NCBI GenBank assembly: GCA_963205495.1 | Contig: CAUJIN010000029.1 | Location: 39,940-103,939, forward strand | Direction of reading: 5' to 3' | DNA from: Pseudomonadota bacterium | Lineage (GTDB): Bacteria; Pseudomonadota; Gammaproteobacteria; Xanthomonadales; Xanthomonadaceae | DNA length: 64,000 nucleotides | In this document: one piece after another, positions 43,705 through 53,597 of the stretch | Layout: every line of letters begins with the position of its first letter | Numbering within the stretch: position 1 is the stretch's first letter | The notes under the pieces: generated by a model | What the model was told of the DNA's origin: nothing | Databases searched by the model: none | The model's input: the letters and a program-made list of their open reading frames with translations, nothing else | Position numbers and translations under genes: made by a program

Positions 43705-44481
43705 GTGCAAGCAACACGCGGTGGAGTGAGATGGGGCGCTTTCCGGGTGGGGCTGTTGCTGGCGCTGCTCGCTTGCGCGATGCCGGTGCTGGCCACAGTG
43801 CGTTGGCAGGTTTTGGTGATCGGCGAAACCTCCAATGAGACCTTGGCGCCGAATCACCCGGCATGGCGTCGCGCGGATGCGGTGATCAGCGAGCAGCTGA
43901 TCCAGGCCGGGTTCTCCATCCATGACAAGGCCGCCCTGGGGTTGGCCGAGCAGTGCCCGGATGCCGAGTGCCTGCGCCGCCCGGTGCAGGAGTACGTGAG
44001 CTGGGCTCGGGAACACGCGGCGCACATGCCCGGTGCACGGATCGATCTGATCGTGATCTATGAAGTGGTCGCCAGCCAGCGGGTCAGCGCGGCCACGCGC
44101 CCGTGGCGTGTGCAGGTGCCGGGCCGCATGGTGGATGTGGCCAATGCGGAAATCGTGGATCAGTGGAGCGGTGGAGACAACGAGTTTTCCGACCTGCCTT
44201 TCGGCTGCGTGGATGCGTGCGAAGCGAACTGGATCGCCAACCGCGTGGCCGAAGTGGCGCGCGAGGTGGGTGCGGTGCTGGCCGAGAAACTGGCCGGGTA
44301 CGAGCGCAAGTTCGTCTTTCAGGCCAAGGCCGATGGGTTCACGCCTGGAGTGCCGCCGGATTTGGTGATGCGGGCGTACCGCGTGCCGCGTTGGGTGGGA
44401 ATTGCCGCACTTGCGCCGCCCAATCGGCGTTCGAGGGACGAGTCCCGTGGGTGGCATGAACGACATCGATGCCCGCTTTGA
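43705..44481 (+). CDS. exported protein of unknown function
   Basis: 258 residues from GTG: signal peptide (VGLLLALLACAMPVLATV), then a ~190-residue mature domain starting RWQVLVIGETSNETLAP, with DAVISEQLIQAGFSIHDKAAL, an ECLRRPVQEYVSWARE stretch and IDLIVIYEVVA. Paired cysteines occur (CPDAEC, CVDAC). The last ~25 residues (PNRRSRDESRGWHERHRCPL) are basic and composition-shifted, and the frame runs 26 bp into the kinase gene. This suggests the natural C-terminus was lost. No family recognised with confidence; GTG eight codons in is another possible start. Confidence 0.65.
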   Translation: MQATRGGVRWGAFRVGLLLALLACAMPVLATVRWQVLVIGETSNETLAPNHPAWRRADAVISEQLIQAGFSIHDKAALGLAEQCPDAECLRRPVQEYVSWAREHAAHMPGARIDLIVIYEVVASQRVSAATRPWRVQVPGRMVDVANAEIVDQWSGGDNEFSDLPFGCVDACEANWIANRVAEVAREVGAVLAEKLAGYERKFVFQAKADGFTPGVPPDLVMRAYRVPRWVGIAALAPPNRRSRDESRGWHERHRCPL

Positions 44482-45658
44482 ACGGCTGGAGCCGCTGATC
44501 GACCGCGCGCTGGCGCTGGAAGGCGCGGCGCGCGAGCGTTTCCTTGCGCTGTGCGGGGAGATCTATCCCGATCTGGAGAACGACCTGCGCCGCGCGCTGG
44601 CGCCCGAGGACGGGTTTCCGGCGCTGGGCGGTCTGGCGGCCGAACTGACGCGGGAGCGCGCGGTCGACCGGCGCGGTCAGCGCGTGGGTGCCTGGCGGCT
44701 GGGCGAGCGGATCGGGCAGGGCGGCATGGGCGCGGTGTACCTCGCCGAGCGCGCAGACGGCGCCTTCGACAAGCGCGTGGCCATCAAGCTGCTGCGCGGC
44801 GGCGACCCGCGCTTTGGCGAGCAGCTCGACCGCGAGCGCCGCCTGCTGGCACGCCTTGATCACCCGGGCATCGCGCGCCTGATCGATGGCGGCGTGCTCG
44901 ATGATGGCCAGCCGTGGCTGGCGATGGAGCTGGCCGACGGAGAGGACCTCGACTTCTGGTTGCAGGGCAATCCCGCGCTGCGCGCGCGGCTGGACGTGTT
45001 CGTGGCGATCTGCGACGCGGTGGAGAGCGCGCACGCGGCCAAGGTGGTGCACCGCGACCTCAAGCCGCGAAACGTCCGCGTGGCAGGCGACGGGCAGGTG
45101 AAACTGCTCGACTTCGGCATCGCCCGGCTGCTCGCGCCCGACGCGCGAGCCGGCACCACGCGCCAGCTCGCCCTGACGCCCGAGTTCGCCGCGCCCGAGC
45201 AGCTCGGTGGCGGCGCCGTGACCGCGCGCACCGACGTCTACGCGCTGGGCGCGCTGCTGCACCTCCTGCTGACCGCGCGTTCGCCGCATCCGCCCTTCGA
45301 CGGCAACTGGGCGTCCTATGCCGAACGCATCCTGAAACTCGAACCGCTCTCTCCCAGCCGCGTGGCGGAATCCTCGCACCCGCTCGCGCTGCCGGCCGCG
45401 CGGCTGCGCGGAGACCTGGACGCGATCGTGGCGCGTGCGCTGCGACGCGACCCCGCGCAGCGCTACGACTCGGCCCGCGCGCTGGCGCAGGACGTGCGCC
45501 GCCACCTCGCACACGTTCCGGTGTCGGCGCGTGTGCCGTCTGTGGCTTACCGCACCGGCAGATGGCTGCGGCGCCATCCGGAAGCGGCGGCGCTGGCCGC
45601 CGTGCTGGCCCTGCTGGTGCTGGCGGTGCTCGGGTGGGCGCTGGTCGCGGGGCGCTGA
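44456..45658 (+). CDS. membrane-anchored Ser/Thr protein kinase (PknB type) without sensor domain
   Basis: 400 residues. N-terminal DIDARFERLEPLIDRALALE helix pair found in kinases that partner TIGR02999 sigma factors. Kinase domain about 78-335: GQGGMGAVYLA, VAIKLL, VVHRDLKPRNV, LLDFGIARL and FAAPEQL, all catalytic residues present. One membrane helix (about 375-397) and then the stop, so the usual C-terminal TPR or sensor region is absent. No sigma gene is adjacent; the candidate partner is at 21109. Confidence 0.9.
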   Translation: MNDIDARFERLEPLIDRALALEGAARERFLALCGEIYPDLENDLRRALAPEDGFPALGGLAAELTRERAVDRRGQRVGAWRLGERIGQGGMGAVYLAERADGAFDKRVAIKLLRGGDPRFGEQLDRERRLLARLDHPGIARLIDGGVLDDGQPWLAMELADGEDLDFWLQGNPALRARLDVFVAICDAVESAHAAKVVHRDLKPRNVRVAGDGQVKLLDFGIARLLAPDARAGTTRQLALTPEFAAPEQLGGGAVTARTDVYALGALLHLLLTARSPHPPFDGNWASYAERILKLEPLSPSRVAESSHPLALPAARLRGDLDAIVARALRRDPAQRYDSARALAQDVRRHLAHVPVSARVPSVAYRTGRWLRRHPEAAALAAVLALLVLAVLGWALVAGR

Positions 45659-45816
45659 GGCCTGCGCCGGGCGCGGCTTTGGCCGAATCGCGTGCCGCTT
45701 GCGTAGAAGGGCAAGGGTTCTTCTGCACGGTTAGGGGCATGACCTCTGGCCGGTTCGCCTGTCGCTTGCGAAACCTAGAATGCGCGCTTTCCCGTTTCCA
45801 TCCAGGATTTTCGACG

Positions 45817-48651
45817 ATGCGCATTTCCCGTCCCTTCCGCCTGAGCGCGGCGCTGGGCCTCCTGCTGGCCGGCGGCCAGGCCTGCGCCCAGACGCAGGTC
45901 GACATTCCCTACGGCGAATTCACCTTGCCCAACGGCTTGCGGGTGATCGTGCACGAGGACCACAAGGCACCCATCGTGGCGGTCAACGTCTGGTACCACG
46001 TCGGTGCCAAGAACGAGCCGATCGGCAAGAGCGGTTTCGCCCACCTGTTCGAGCACCTGATGTTCCAGGGCTCGGAGAACCACAAGGGGGAATTCTTCGA
46101 ACCCTTCGAGAAGGTCGGCGCCACCAGCCAGAACGGGACCACCAACCAGGATCGCACCAATTACTTCGAGAACGTGCCCACCAGCGCGCTCGACATGGCG
46201 CTGTGGATGGAGTCCGATCGCATGGGGCACTTCCTCGGCGCGATCGACCAGTCCCTGCTGGACGAGCAGCGCGGCGTGGTCAAGAACGAGAAGCGCCAGG
46301 GCGAGAACCAGCCCTACGGGCTGGTGTGGGATGCGCTCTCCCGGTCCAGCTATCCGGCGAACCACCCTTACCACCGCTCGGTGATCGGCTCGATGGCCGA
46401 CCTCGATGCCGCCTCGCTGGACGACGTGAAGGGCTGGTTCCGCTCGTGGTATGGCCCCAACAACGCGGTGCTGGTGCTGGCCGGAGACATCGACCTTGCG
46501 ACCGCCAAGGACAAGGTCACGCGCTACTTCGGCGACATTCCCGCCAGCATCAGCGTGCCCCGGATCGCGCCCGACCCCGCGCCGCGCAAGACCTCGACGC
46601 GCGAGACGATGAGCGATCGCGTGGCGCAGGCGCGCGTCTACCGGGTCTGGAACGTGCCGCAGTTCGGCGCCGCCGACCTCGATCGCCTGCAGCTGGTTTC
46701 CCAGGTGCTGGGCGGCAGCAAGTCCTCGCGCCTGGACAAACGACTGGTGCACGAGGAAAAGCTGGCCGACAGCGTGATGGCCGGCGCCTGGGGCGGCGAG
46801 CTGGGCTCCTCCTTCGCAATCATCGTCAACGCCTCCTCGCCCGATCACGTGGCGCGCATCGAGGCGATCCTCGACGAGGAGGTGAAGCGTTTCATCGAAA
46901 ACGGACCGACCGGACAGGAGCTCGAGCGCGCCCGTACGGTGTTCCAGGCCGGCTTCGTGCGCGGCATCGAACGCATCGGCGGCTTCGGCGGCAAGGCCGA
47001 TGCGCTGGCTGAATGCGCCGTGTTCACGGGCGATCCGGGCTGCTTCCGCGCCAGTCAGGAATTGGTGGCGAAGGCGGATGCCGGTGACCTGCGCAAGGCC
47101 GCTTCGCGCTGGCTGGCGCAGGGCGACCACACCCTCGTGGTGCTGCCGGGCGAGAAGCCGCCGGTGCCGGCCGAAGAGGCTTCGCGCCCCGCTGCCGGTG
47201 CCGCCGATGCCGAAGCCGGCAAGACGCTGAAGCCCGATCCCAAGTACACCGTGGTCAGGAGCGAGGTCGATCGTTCCAAGGGCGTGCCGGAAACCACGAG
47301 CTTCCCCGACCTCACCTTCCCGGCGTTGCAGCGCACCAAGCTCAAGAACGGCATCGGGGTGGTGCTGGCCGAGCGCCACGAGATTCCGGTGGTGCAGGTG
47401 AGCCTGGAGTTCGCCGGCGGCTACGCCGCCGACACCGGTCGCAGGCTCGGCACCGCCAGTTTCACCATGGGCATGATGGACGAGGGCGCAGCAGGCATGG
47501 ACGCGCTGGCGCTGGCCGATCGCGCCCAGACGCTGGGTGCGGAGCTGGGTTCGGGCGCCTCGCTCGACGGCGGCAACGTCTACCTCTCCGCGCTGCGCGA
47601 CAGGCTGGAGCCTTCGCTCGACCTGCTGGCCGACGTGGTGCTTCGCCCGGACTTCGCCGACAAGGAGATTGACCGGGTGCGCAAGGCCTGGCTGGCCGGC
47701 ATCGCGCAGGAAAAGACCCGTCCCAACGGCGTCGCCAATCGCCTGCTGCCGCCGCTGATGTACGGCACGGGCCATCCCTACGCGATTCCCTTCAGCGGCA
47801 CCGGCGACGAGGCCTCGATCGGTTCGCTCAAGCGCGAGGACCTGGTGGCGTTCCACGCCGACCTGATCCGTCCGGACAACGTCACGATCGTGGTGGTCGG
47901 CGATACCACGCTCAAGGACATCCTGCCGCTGCTGGAGGCGCGTTTCGGCAACTGGAAAACCCCGCGCAGCCGCCTGGCCCTGCCCGACATCGGCCGCGCC
48001 GAGCTGCCTGCCAAGCCGCGCGTGTTCCTGGTGGACCAGCCCGGCGCGGTGCAGGCCAATATCCTCGTAGGCCAGGTGGTCGGCTCCACCATGGACACGA
48101 CGGCGCTCGACTTCGATCTGGCCAACGGCGTGCTCGGCGGCAAGTTCTCCTCGCGCCTCAACATGAAACTGCGCGAGGAAAAGCAGTGGGCCTACGGCGC
48201 CTACAGCTTCACCAGCGCGGCGCGCGGCCAGCGCCCGTGGATCGCCTACGCGCCGGTGCAGATCGACAAGACCGCCGAGGCGATCGTGGAGATGCGCGAT
48301 GACATCGCCGCCTTCGCCGAGGGCAAGCGGCCGATCGGCGCCGACGAGCTGGACAAGATCAAGATCAACAACATGCTCAGCCTGCCGGGTGCCTACGAAA
48401 CCGCCGGCGCGGTGATGGGCACGATCGGCGGCATCGTGCGCTACCAGCGTCCCGATGACTACGTCACCACGCTCAAGGCGCGCACCGAGGCGGTGAGCGT
48501 GGAGGCCGCGCGCGCCGCCGCCGCCGCGATCCACCCGCAGGCACTGACCTGGGTGGTGGTGGGCGATCTGTCGAAGATCGAGAAGCCGGTGCGTGCGCTC
48601 GAGCTGGGCGAGGTCGTGGTGCTCGATGCGGACGGCCACAAGCTGCGCTGA
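45817..48651 (+). CDS. secreted/periplasmic M16 (insulinase-type) zinc peptidase
   Basis: 944 residues: signal peptide (about 1-24), four M16 domains. The inverted zinc motif H-x-x-E-H is at residues 76-80 (AHLFEHLMF) with a distal Glu in the DEQRGVVKNEKRQ region near 155. The second half (from about residue 500, LKNGIGVVLAERHEIPVVQV) is a non-catalytic M16 pair with the R-Y type substrate-binding elements (LREEKQWAYGAYSF). Processes peptides in the periplasm or outside. A strong terminator follows. Confidence 0.93.
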   Translation: MRISRPFRLSAALGLLLAGGQACAQTQVDIPYGEFTLPNGLRVIVHEDHKAPIVAVNVWYHVGAKNEPIGKSGFAHLFEHLMFQGSENHKGEFFEPFEKVGATSQNGTTNQDRTNYFENVPTSALDMALWMESDRMGHFLGAIDQSLLDEQRGVVKNEKRQGENQPYGLVWDALSRSSYPANHPYHRSVIGSMADLDAASLDDVKGWFRSWYGPNNAVLVLAGDIDLATAKDKVTRYFGDIPASISVPRIAPDPAPRKTSTRETMSDRVAQARVYRVWNVPQFGAADLDRLQLVSQVLGGSKSSRLDKRLVHEEKLADSVMAGAWGGELGSSFAIIVNASSPDHVARIEAILDEEVKRFIENGPTGQELERARTVFQAGFVRGIERIGGFGGKADALAECAVFTGDPGCFRASQELVAKADAGDLRKAASRWLAQGDHTLVVLPGEKPPVPAEEASRPAAGAADAEAGKTLKPDPKYTVVRSEVDRSKGVPETTSFPDLTFPALQRTKLKNGIGVVLAERHEIPVVQVSLEFAGGYAADTGRRLGTASFTMGMMDEGAAGMDALALADRAQTLGAELGSGASLDGGNVYLSALRDRLEPSLDLLADVVLRPDFADKEIDRVRKAWLAGIAQEKTRPNGVANRLLPPLMYGTGHPYAIPFSGTGDEASIGSLKREDLVAFHADLIRPDNVTIVVVGDTTLKDILPLLEARFGNWKTPRSRLALPDIGRAELPAKPRVFLVDQPGAVQANILVGQVVGSTMDTTALDFDLANGVLGGKFSSRLNMKLREEKQWAYGAYSFTSAARGQRPWIAYAPVQIDKTAEAIVEMRDDIAAFAEGKRPIGADELDKIKINNMLSLPGAYETAGAVMGTIGGIVRYQRPDDYVTTLKARTEAVSVEAARAAAAAIHPQALTWVVVGDLSKIEKPVRALELGEVVVLDADGHKLR

Positions 48652-48677
48652 CGGTTCATCGTCCAGCCATGCGATGC

Positions 48678-48713
48678 GACGGGCGGGGTGACATACTCCG
48701 CCCGTCTTTTTTT
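48678..48713 (+). terminator. Rho-independent terminator of the M16 peptidase gene
   Basis: Stem GACGGGCGG/CCGCCCGTC (9 bp, 11-nt loop) followed by seven T, 26 bp after the stop. Confidence 0.85.
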
Positions 48714-48728
48714 GTTCCGGAGCGATCC

Positions 48729-49163
48729 ATGATCCGTCTGCGCGTGGCACTGGCGCTGCCCTTTCTCCTGCTGGGTGCCTGCACCTGGGTCAAGATGGGT
48801 CCGGGTGGAACGCAGGTTCGCGTCCTGTCGCTGGATGCCGCGACCGACGGCTGCGCGCGGCGCGGGGAAATCGGGGTTTCGGTGAAGGATCGGGTGGCCT
48901 TCTACCAGCGCAACGACCTCAAGGTGCGCGACGAGCTGGAGACGATGGCGCGCAACGAGGCCGTCGGTCTGGGCGCGGATTCGATCCAGCCGCTGGAAGA
49001 GCCGGTTGCCGGCGAGCAGCGCTTCATGGCCCTGCGCTGCGGCACCGCCGCCCTGCCGTCGCGTTCGCAGCCACCGGCGCGCAACGCGCCGCCTGCGGCG
49101 CAGCCGCTGCAGATGGAGGAAGCGCAGACCTATCCGATGCAGGACCAGCGTCCCGCGTCCTGA
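48729..49163 (+). CDS. DUF4156-type lipoprotein
   Basis: 144 residues with a lipoprotein signal (LALPFLLLGAC, lipobox LGAC). The DUF4156-like core is VRVLSLDAATDGCARRGEIGVSV, then DELETMARNEAVGLGADSIQPL and a Cys in LRCGTA, the RcsF-like/DUF4156 layout with two conserved cysteines. A proline/glutamine-rich tail follows. Probable outer-membrane lipoprotein of unknown function. Confidence 0.82.
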   Translation: MIRLRVALALPFLLLGACTWVKMGPGGTQVRVLSLDAATDGCARRGEIGVSVKDRVAFYQRNDLKVRDELETMARNEAVGLGADSIQPLEEPVAGEQRFMALRCGTAALPSRSQPPARNAPPAAQPLQMEEAQTYPMQDQRPAS

Positions 49164-49214
49164 CGGGGCGCGGCACGGCCGGCGGTTCTTTCACCGCCCG
49201 GTCGATGCCTTCGG

Positions 49215-50645
49215 TCAGGGCTGCGGCTTGGCCTTGGCGGGGGCGGCGGAAGGGGCTGCGGCGTTCTGGCCGGCTGCCGCGCTCGCGGGGCGGTTGCGGA
49301 AAACCGCCAGTCCCTTGAGCAGGTTCAGCGCCTCGCGCACTCCGGCGTCGTCCAGTTCTTCTGCGCGCGGGATGGGTGCGGGCTGGATCGCGCCGGCGTC
49401 CGGCGTTTCCGCGGAGGGTTCGTTGTCGCCGTGCAGGTGGCCGGGCAGATCGCGTTCGCGCAGGGTGGGCGGCTGGAAGTCGGTCTCGGTTTCGCTGACG
49501 CGGGTGCGCTCTTCCAGCAGGATGTCCGGAACGATGCCGGTGGCCTGGATCGAGGTGCCGTTGGGCGTGTAGTAGCGCGCCGTGGTGACCTTGATCGAAT
49601 CCCCGTTGTCGAGCGGCAGCACGGTTTGCACCGAACCTTTGCCGAAGGTGGTGCTGCCCAGCACCAGGGCGCGGTGGTGATCGCGCAGCGCGCCGGCCAG
49701 CACCTCGGCGGCGCTGGCGGTGTTCCCGTCCACCAGGATCGCGATCGGCGCGCCGTCGAGCAGGTCGCCGGGGTGCGCGGTGGCCTCGCTGCGCGATTGC
49801 GCGAGCCGCCCGCGCGTGCTGACGATCACGCCCGCGTCGAGGAAGGCGTCGGCGGATTCCACCGCGGCATTCAGCAGGCCGCCGGGATTGCTGCGCAGGT
49901 CGAGCACCAGCCCGCGGAGAGGCTTGCTGCCGTTTGCGGCCAGTTCCTTGAGCTTGCGCTCCAGGTCCAGGCTGGTGTTGGCCTGGAAGGCGGAGATGCG
50001 CAGGTAGGCGTAGCCGGGTTCGAGCAGCCGGGCGCGCACGCTGGAAACGCGGATGGTTTCGCGCGTCAGGGTGAACACGAGCGGCTCGCGCGCCGCCTCG
50101 CGCAGCACGGTCAGGCGGGTCTGGCTGCCGGGGGCGCCGCGCATGGTGTCGATGGCTGCATCCACGCCGTCGGCGGTGATGGACTTGCCGTCGATTTCGG
50201 TGATGACGTCGCCCGGGCGGATGCCGGCGCGGGCGGCGGGGGTGTCGTCGATCGGCGCGATCACCAGCAGGCTGCGGTCGGGCTGCTGGATCACCTCCAG
50301 CCCGAGGCCGTCGTAGGCGCCGCTGGCCGCCTCGCTGAGCGCGCGCGACTGCTCGGCATCGAGGTAGGCGCTGTGCGGGTCGAGGTCGATCAGCAGCCCG
50401 CGGATCGCCGCGCGCATCAGGGTCTGGTCGTCGATCGGATCGACGTACCCTTCCTTGACGGCGCGGAACACCGAAACGAAACGGCGGATTTCGTCCAGGC
50501 TCACGGCGTCTTTCCCGGCCTGCGCAGGAACGCTTTCCGGCGCGCTTTCGGCGGGTGGCGCCGGGGTGTCGGCGCGCGCGGACGGGGTCAGCAGGAAGGC
50601 GGCGGCCAGTGCGGCCAGGAGACGCGGGCGGAAGGCGGGATTCAT
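49215..50645 (-). CDS. S41 carboxy-terminal processing protease (CtpA family)
   Basis: 476 residues: signal peptide, N-terminal helices, PDZ domain (about 110-195: GLGLEVIQQPDRSLLVIAPI, GIRPGDVITEIDG) and the S41 core with the catalytic Ser in VDGNTASAAEVLAGAL and Lys in TTFGKGSVQT. It ends with a low-complexity Ala/Pro-rich tail. Degrades or processes periplasmic proteins; 47 bp downstream of the EnvC-like gene, the conserved gpmI-envC-ctpA order of gammaproteobacteria. Confidence 0.95.
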   Translation of the reverse strand: MNPAFRPRLLAALAAAFLLTPSARADTPAPPAESAPESVPAQAGKDAVSLDEIRRFVSVFRAVKEGYVDPIDDQTLMRAAIRGLLIDLDPHSAYLDAEQSRALSEAASGAYDGLGLEVIQQPDRSLLVIAPIDDTPAARAGIRPGDVITEIDGKSITADGVDAAIDTMRGAPGSQTRLTVLREAAREPLVFTLTRETIRVSSVRARLLEPGYAYLRISAFQANTSLDLERKLKELAANGSKPLRGLVLDLRSNPGGLLNAAVESADAFLDAGVIVSTRGRLAQSRSEATAHPGDLLDGAPIAILVDGNTASAAEVLAGALRDHHRALVLGSTTFGKGSVQTVLPLDNGDSIKVTTARYYTPNGTSIQATGIVPDILLEERTRVSETETDFQPPTLRERDLPGHLHGDNEPSAETPDAGAIQPAPIPRAEELDDAGVREALNLLKGLAVFRNRPASAAAGQNAAAPSAAPAKAKPQP

Positions 50646-50692
50646 GGAGGGATTATTGCACGCGCGGCTGAACCGACCGCGTGCGGCGGGCT

Positions 50693-51904
50693 TCAGCGGG
50701 CGCGGAACCAGCCGCGCGGGTCCACCGGTCGGCCGCCGCGACGCAGCTCGAAATAGAGCGCCGTGCCCGACTGCCCGCCCGAGCTGCCGGCGCTGGCCAG
50801 CACGTCGCCTGCGTCCACCCAGTCGCCGACTTCGCGCTGCAGGCTGTCGTTCTGTGCGTACAGGCTCATCCAGCCCTCGCCGTGGTCGAGGATGAGGATC
50901 AGACCGTAGCCCTTGAGCCAGTCGGCGAAGGCGACCCTGCCGTGCGCCACGGCGCGTACCGCCGCCCCGCCTTCGGCTTCGATCAGCCAGCCGTGGCTGG
51001 TGCGCCCGTCGGGCAGGGTGCCGCCGAAACCGACCAGGGTCGGGCCGGTGATCGGCGTGCCGAGCCGACCGCGGCGCTGGGCGAAGGGCTGGGCGGCATC
51101 GAGGCGGTCGGGGATGTCGGCGAAGATGTCGCGCAGGCGCTCCAGCAGGTCGACCAACGCCTGTTCGTCGCGGCCCAGCGCAAGCAGCCTGCTGTCGGTG
51201 TCCTTGAATCGCGCTTCCAGCTCGGCCAGCACGGCGCGTCGCTCCTCGCGCCGACCCTCCAGATCGGCCAGCTGCGCGGCCTGTGCCGTTCGGCTGGCGT
51301 CCAGCGTCAGGCGCTGGGCCTGGACCTGGAGCACCACTTCGGCCAGCGCCGCAAGCTCCTGCATGAGCCCGTCGATGCGCGCCATGCGGTCGCGCTGGAA
51401 GTAGCGGTGGTAGGCCAGCACCCGCGCCAGCGATTCGATGCGGTCCTGCGCCAGCAGCAGTTTGAGCTGCTCGTGGCGGCCCAGCGCGTAGGCCGATCGC
51501 AGCAGGGTCGCCAGCGCCTTGCGCTGCGTGCCGAGGCGCGCGGCCAGCGACTGGCGCTCGGATTCCAGTCGCGCAAGTTCGGCCTCCTGCTCGGCGATGC
51601 GTGCTTCGACCTCGCGCAGCGCGCGGCTTTCCCGGTCGACCGCCTGGTCGGCCTCGCGCAGGATGCGCGTGGCGTCGCCGCGCTCGCCTTCCAGCGCCCG
51701 CCGCGTTTCGGTCAGCTCGGCGATCCGGGCGCGCACCTGGGCCAGCTTGCGCTCGGCCTCGGTTTCGCGCGCGGCGCGCTCCTGTGCGGGGTTGTCGGCA
51801 AGGGCGGGTGACAGCGTGCCGAGCGCGGCGATCAGCGCCAGTGCGACGGCCAGCGCCCGCACAGCGCGGGTGCGCGGGCGGGCGCGGATGGCCGACGCGC
51901 CCAT
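50693..51904 (-). CDS. EnvC-like murein hydrolase activator (degenerate M23 domain)
   Basis: 403 residues: signal peptide, long coiled coil (about 45-265, EAERKLAQVRARIAELTETRR and following heptads) and a C-terminal LytM fold. The zinc ligands are lost (HGWLIEAEGG in place of H-x-x-x-D; ALYFELRRGG in place of H-x-H), as in E. coli EnvC. EnvC activates amidases through the FtsEX complex at division. Between gpmI and ctpA. Confidence 0.93.
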   Translation of the reverse strand: MGASAIRARPRTRAVRALAVALALIAALGTLSPALADNPAQERAARETEAERKLAQVRARIAELTETRRALEGERGDATRILREADQAVDRESRALREVEARIAEQEAELARLESERQSLAARLGTQRKALATLLRSAYALGRHEQLKLLLAQDRIESLARVLAYHRYFQRDRMARIDGLMQELAALAEVVLQVQAQRLTLDASRTAQAAQLADLEGRREERRAVLAELEARFKDTDSRLLALGRDEQALVDLLERLRDIFADIPDRLDAAQPFAQRRGRLGTPITGPTLVGFGGTLPDGRTSHGWLIEAEGGAAVRAVAHGRVAFADWLKGYGLILILDHGEGWMSLYAQNDSLQREVGDWVDAGDVLASAGSSGGQSGTALYFELRRGGRPVDPRGWFRAR

Positions 51905-51908
51905 GGGT

Positions 51909-53450
51909 TCAGGCGCGCGCAGGACGGAAGGTGACGAGGTTGTGTCCGCTCATCTCGGCCGGCGGCGCGATGCCCAGGAGGTGCAGCAGGGTGGGCGCGA
52001 CGTCCTTGAGCGCGCCGTTTTCGGCCAGCGTCGCGGGACGGCCGAGATAGACCAGCGGCACCGGGCCGGTGGTGTGGGCGGTGTGCGGCTGGCCGGTTTC
52101 CGGGTCGCGCATCATTTCCAGATTGCCGTGGTCGGCGGTGAGGATCATCTCGCCGCCGACCCGGCGCAGCGCCGCGACGATCTCGCCCAGCGCGGCATCG
52201 ATGGATTCGGCGGCGCGGATCGCGGCGGAAAGGTCGCCGGTGTGGCCGACCATGTCGGGATTGGCGAGGTTGCAGATGATCGCGTCGAATCGGCGCTGTT
52301 CGATCGCCTCGACCAGCCGGCGCGTCACTTCCGGCGCGCTCATTTCCGGCAACAGGTCATAGGTGGCGACCCTGGGGCTGGGCACCAGCACGCGCTCCTC
52401 GCCCGGCCAGACCTCCTCGCGCCCGCCGTTGAAGAAGAAGGTGACGTGGGCGTATTTCTCGGTCTCGGCAATGCGCAACTGGGTCAGGCCGCACCCGGCC
52501 AGCACTTCGGGCAGGGTGTTGGCGAGCGACTGCGGAGGGTAGGCCACGCGCGCCGGCAGGGTGGCGTCGTATTCGGCCAGGCACACGAAGCGCGACAGCG
52601 CCGGCGCGCCGGGGCGGGCGAAGCCGTCGAAATCCGGCCGCACGAAGCAGGCGGTGAGCTGGCGCGCGCGGTCGGCGCGGAAGTTCATGAACACCACCGC
52701 GTCGCCATCGCGCATCGGCGCGGCGCCCTCGATCACCGTGGGCTGCACGAATTCGTCGGTCTCCCCGCGCGCGTAGGCGGCTTCCAGCGCCGCCACGCCG
52801 TCCCGCGCGTGCAGAGGCGACTCGGCCCGCGCGATCGCCTGCCAGGCTTTTTCCACGCGATCCCAGCGGTTGTCGCGGTCCATCGCGTAGTAGCGCCCGC
52901 TGACGCTGGCCAGGTGCGCGCCGGGAATCGCGGCGCAGCGTCCGGCCAGCGCCTCCAGGCTGGCGCGGGCGGACTGGGGCGGGGTGTCGCGGCCATCGAG
53001 GAAGGCGTGCACGGCGATGCGCGCCACGCCTTCGCGCTTTGCCAGGGCCAGCATCGCAAACAGGTGCGCCTCGTGGCTGTGGACGCCGCCCGGAGAGAGC
53101 AGGCCGAACAGGTGCAGGGTGCCGCCGGCCTCCCTCGCGGCGCGGCAGGCGGCGAGGAGTTCCTCGTTGTCGAAGAAGCTGCCGTCGGCGATTGCGGCGT
53201 CGATGCGGGTGAGATCCTGGTACACGACGCGCCCGGCGCCCAGGTTCATGTGCCCGACCTCGGAGTTGCCCATCTGCCCCTCGGGCAGGCCCACGTGCAG
53301 CCCCGAGGTGTGGATGAGGGTGTGCGGGCAGTCGCGCAGCAGCGCGTGCCAGTACGGCAGATCGGCCTGCGCCACGGCGTTGTCGGCCGGGTCTTCGCGG
53401 TGGCCCCAGCCGTCGAGGATGAGGAGGAGCACGGGCTTGGGTCGGGACAC
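51909..53450 (-). CDS. gpmI: 2,3-bisphosphoglycerate-independent phosphoglycerate mutase
   Basis: Interconverts 3- and 2-phosphoglycerate, manganese-dependent. 513 residues, the family length, from a GTG with GGAAGT upstream. N-terminal VLLLILDGWG, phosphoserine site EGQMGNSEVGHMNLGAG, HAFLDGRDTPP, the NFRADRARQL block and C-terminal LTADHGN with GALKDVAPTLLHLLG. The end is 4 bases from the EnvC-like ATG. Confidence 0.97.
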   Translation of the reverse strand: MSRPKPVLLLILDGWGHREDPADNAVAQADLPYWHALLRDCPHTLIHTSGLHVGLPEGQMGNSEVGHMNLGAGRVVYQDLTRIDAAIADGSFFDNEELLAACRAAREAGGTLHLFGLLSPGGVHSHEAHLFAMLALAKREGVARIAVHAFLDGRDTPPQSARASLEALAGRCAAIPGAHLASVSGRYYAMDRDNRWDRVEKAWQAIARAESPLHARDGVAALEAAYARGETDEFVQPTVIEGAAPMRDGDAVVFMNFRADRARQLTACFVRPDFDGFARPGAPALSRFVCLAEYDATLPARVAYPPQSLANTLPEVLAGCGLTQLRIAETEKYAHVTFFFNGGREEVWPGEERVLVPSPRVATYDLLPEMSAPEVTRRLVEAIEQRRFDAIICNLANPDMVGHTGDLSAAIRAAESIDAALGEIVAALRRVGGEMILTADHGNLEMMRDPETGQPHTAHTTGPVPLVYLGRPATLAENGALKDVAPTLLHLLGIAPPAEMSGHNLVTFRPARA

Positions 53451-53597
53451 GGCGTGACTTCCGGCAGTGAAAAACGGGCGCATGATAGCGGATGCTGGCA
53501 GGGCGGCTGCCCGGCGCTGGCGCGCGGATTGCGCGCGAGACGAGGCATTTCGCGCCGCTGCACCACGGTTTTTTGTTTCCTCGATAGGAGAAGGGTC

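Noticed and set aside
45775..48750. A 991-codon open frame antisense to the M16 peptidase
   Set aside because: Same cause; the sense strand has HxxEH and full M16 homology features plus a terminator in the right direction.
50693..51904. EnvC-like protein as an active M23 endopeptidase
   Set aside because: The zinc-binding His and Asp positions are substituted, as in known amidase activators, so activity is not claimed.
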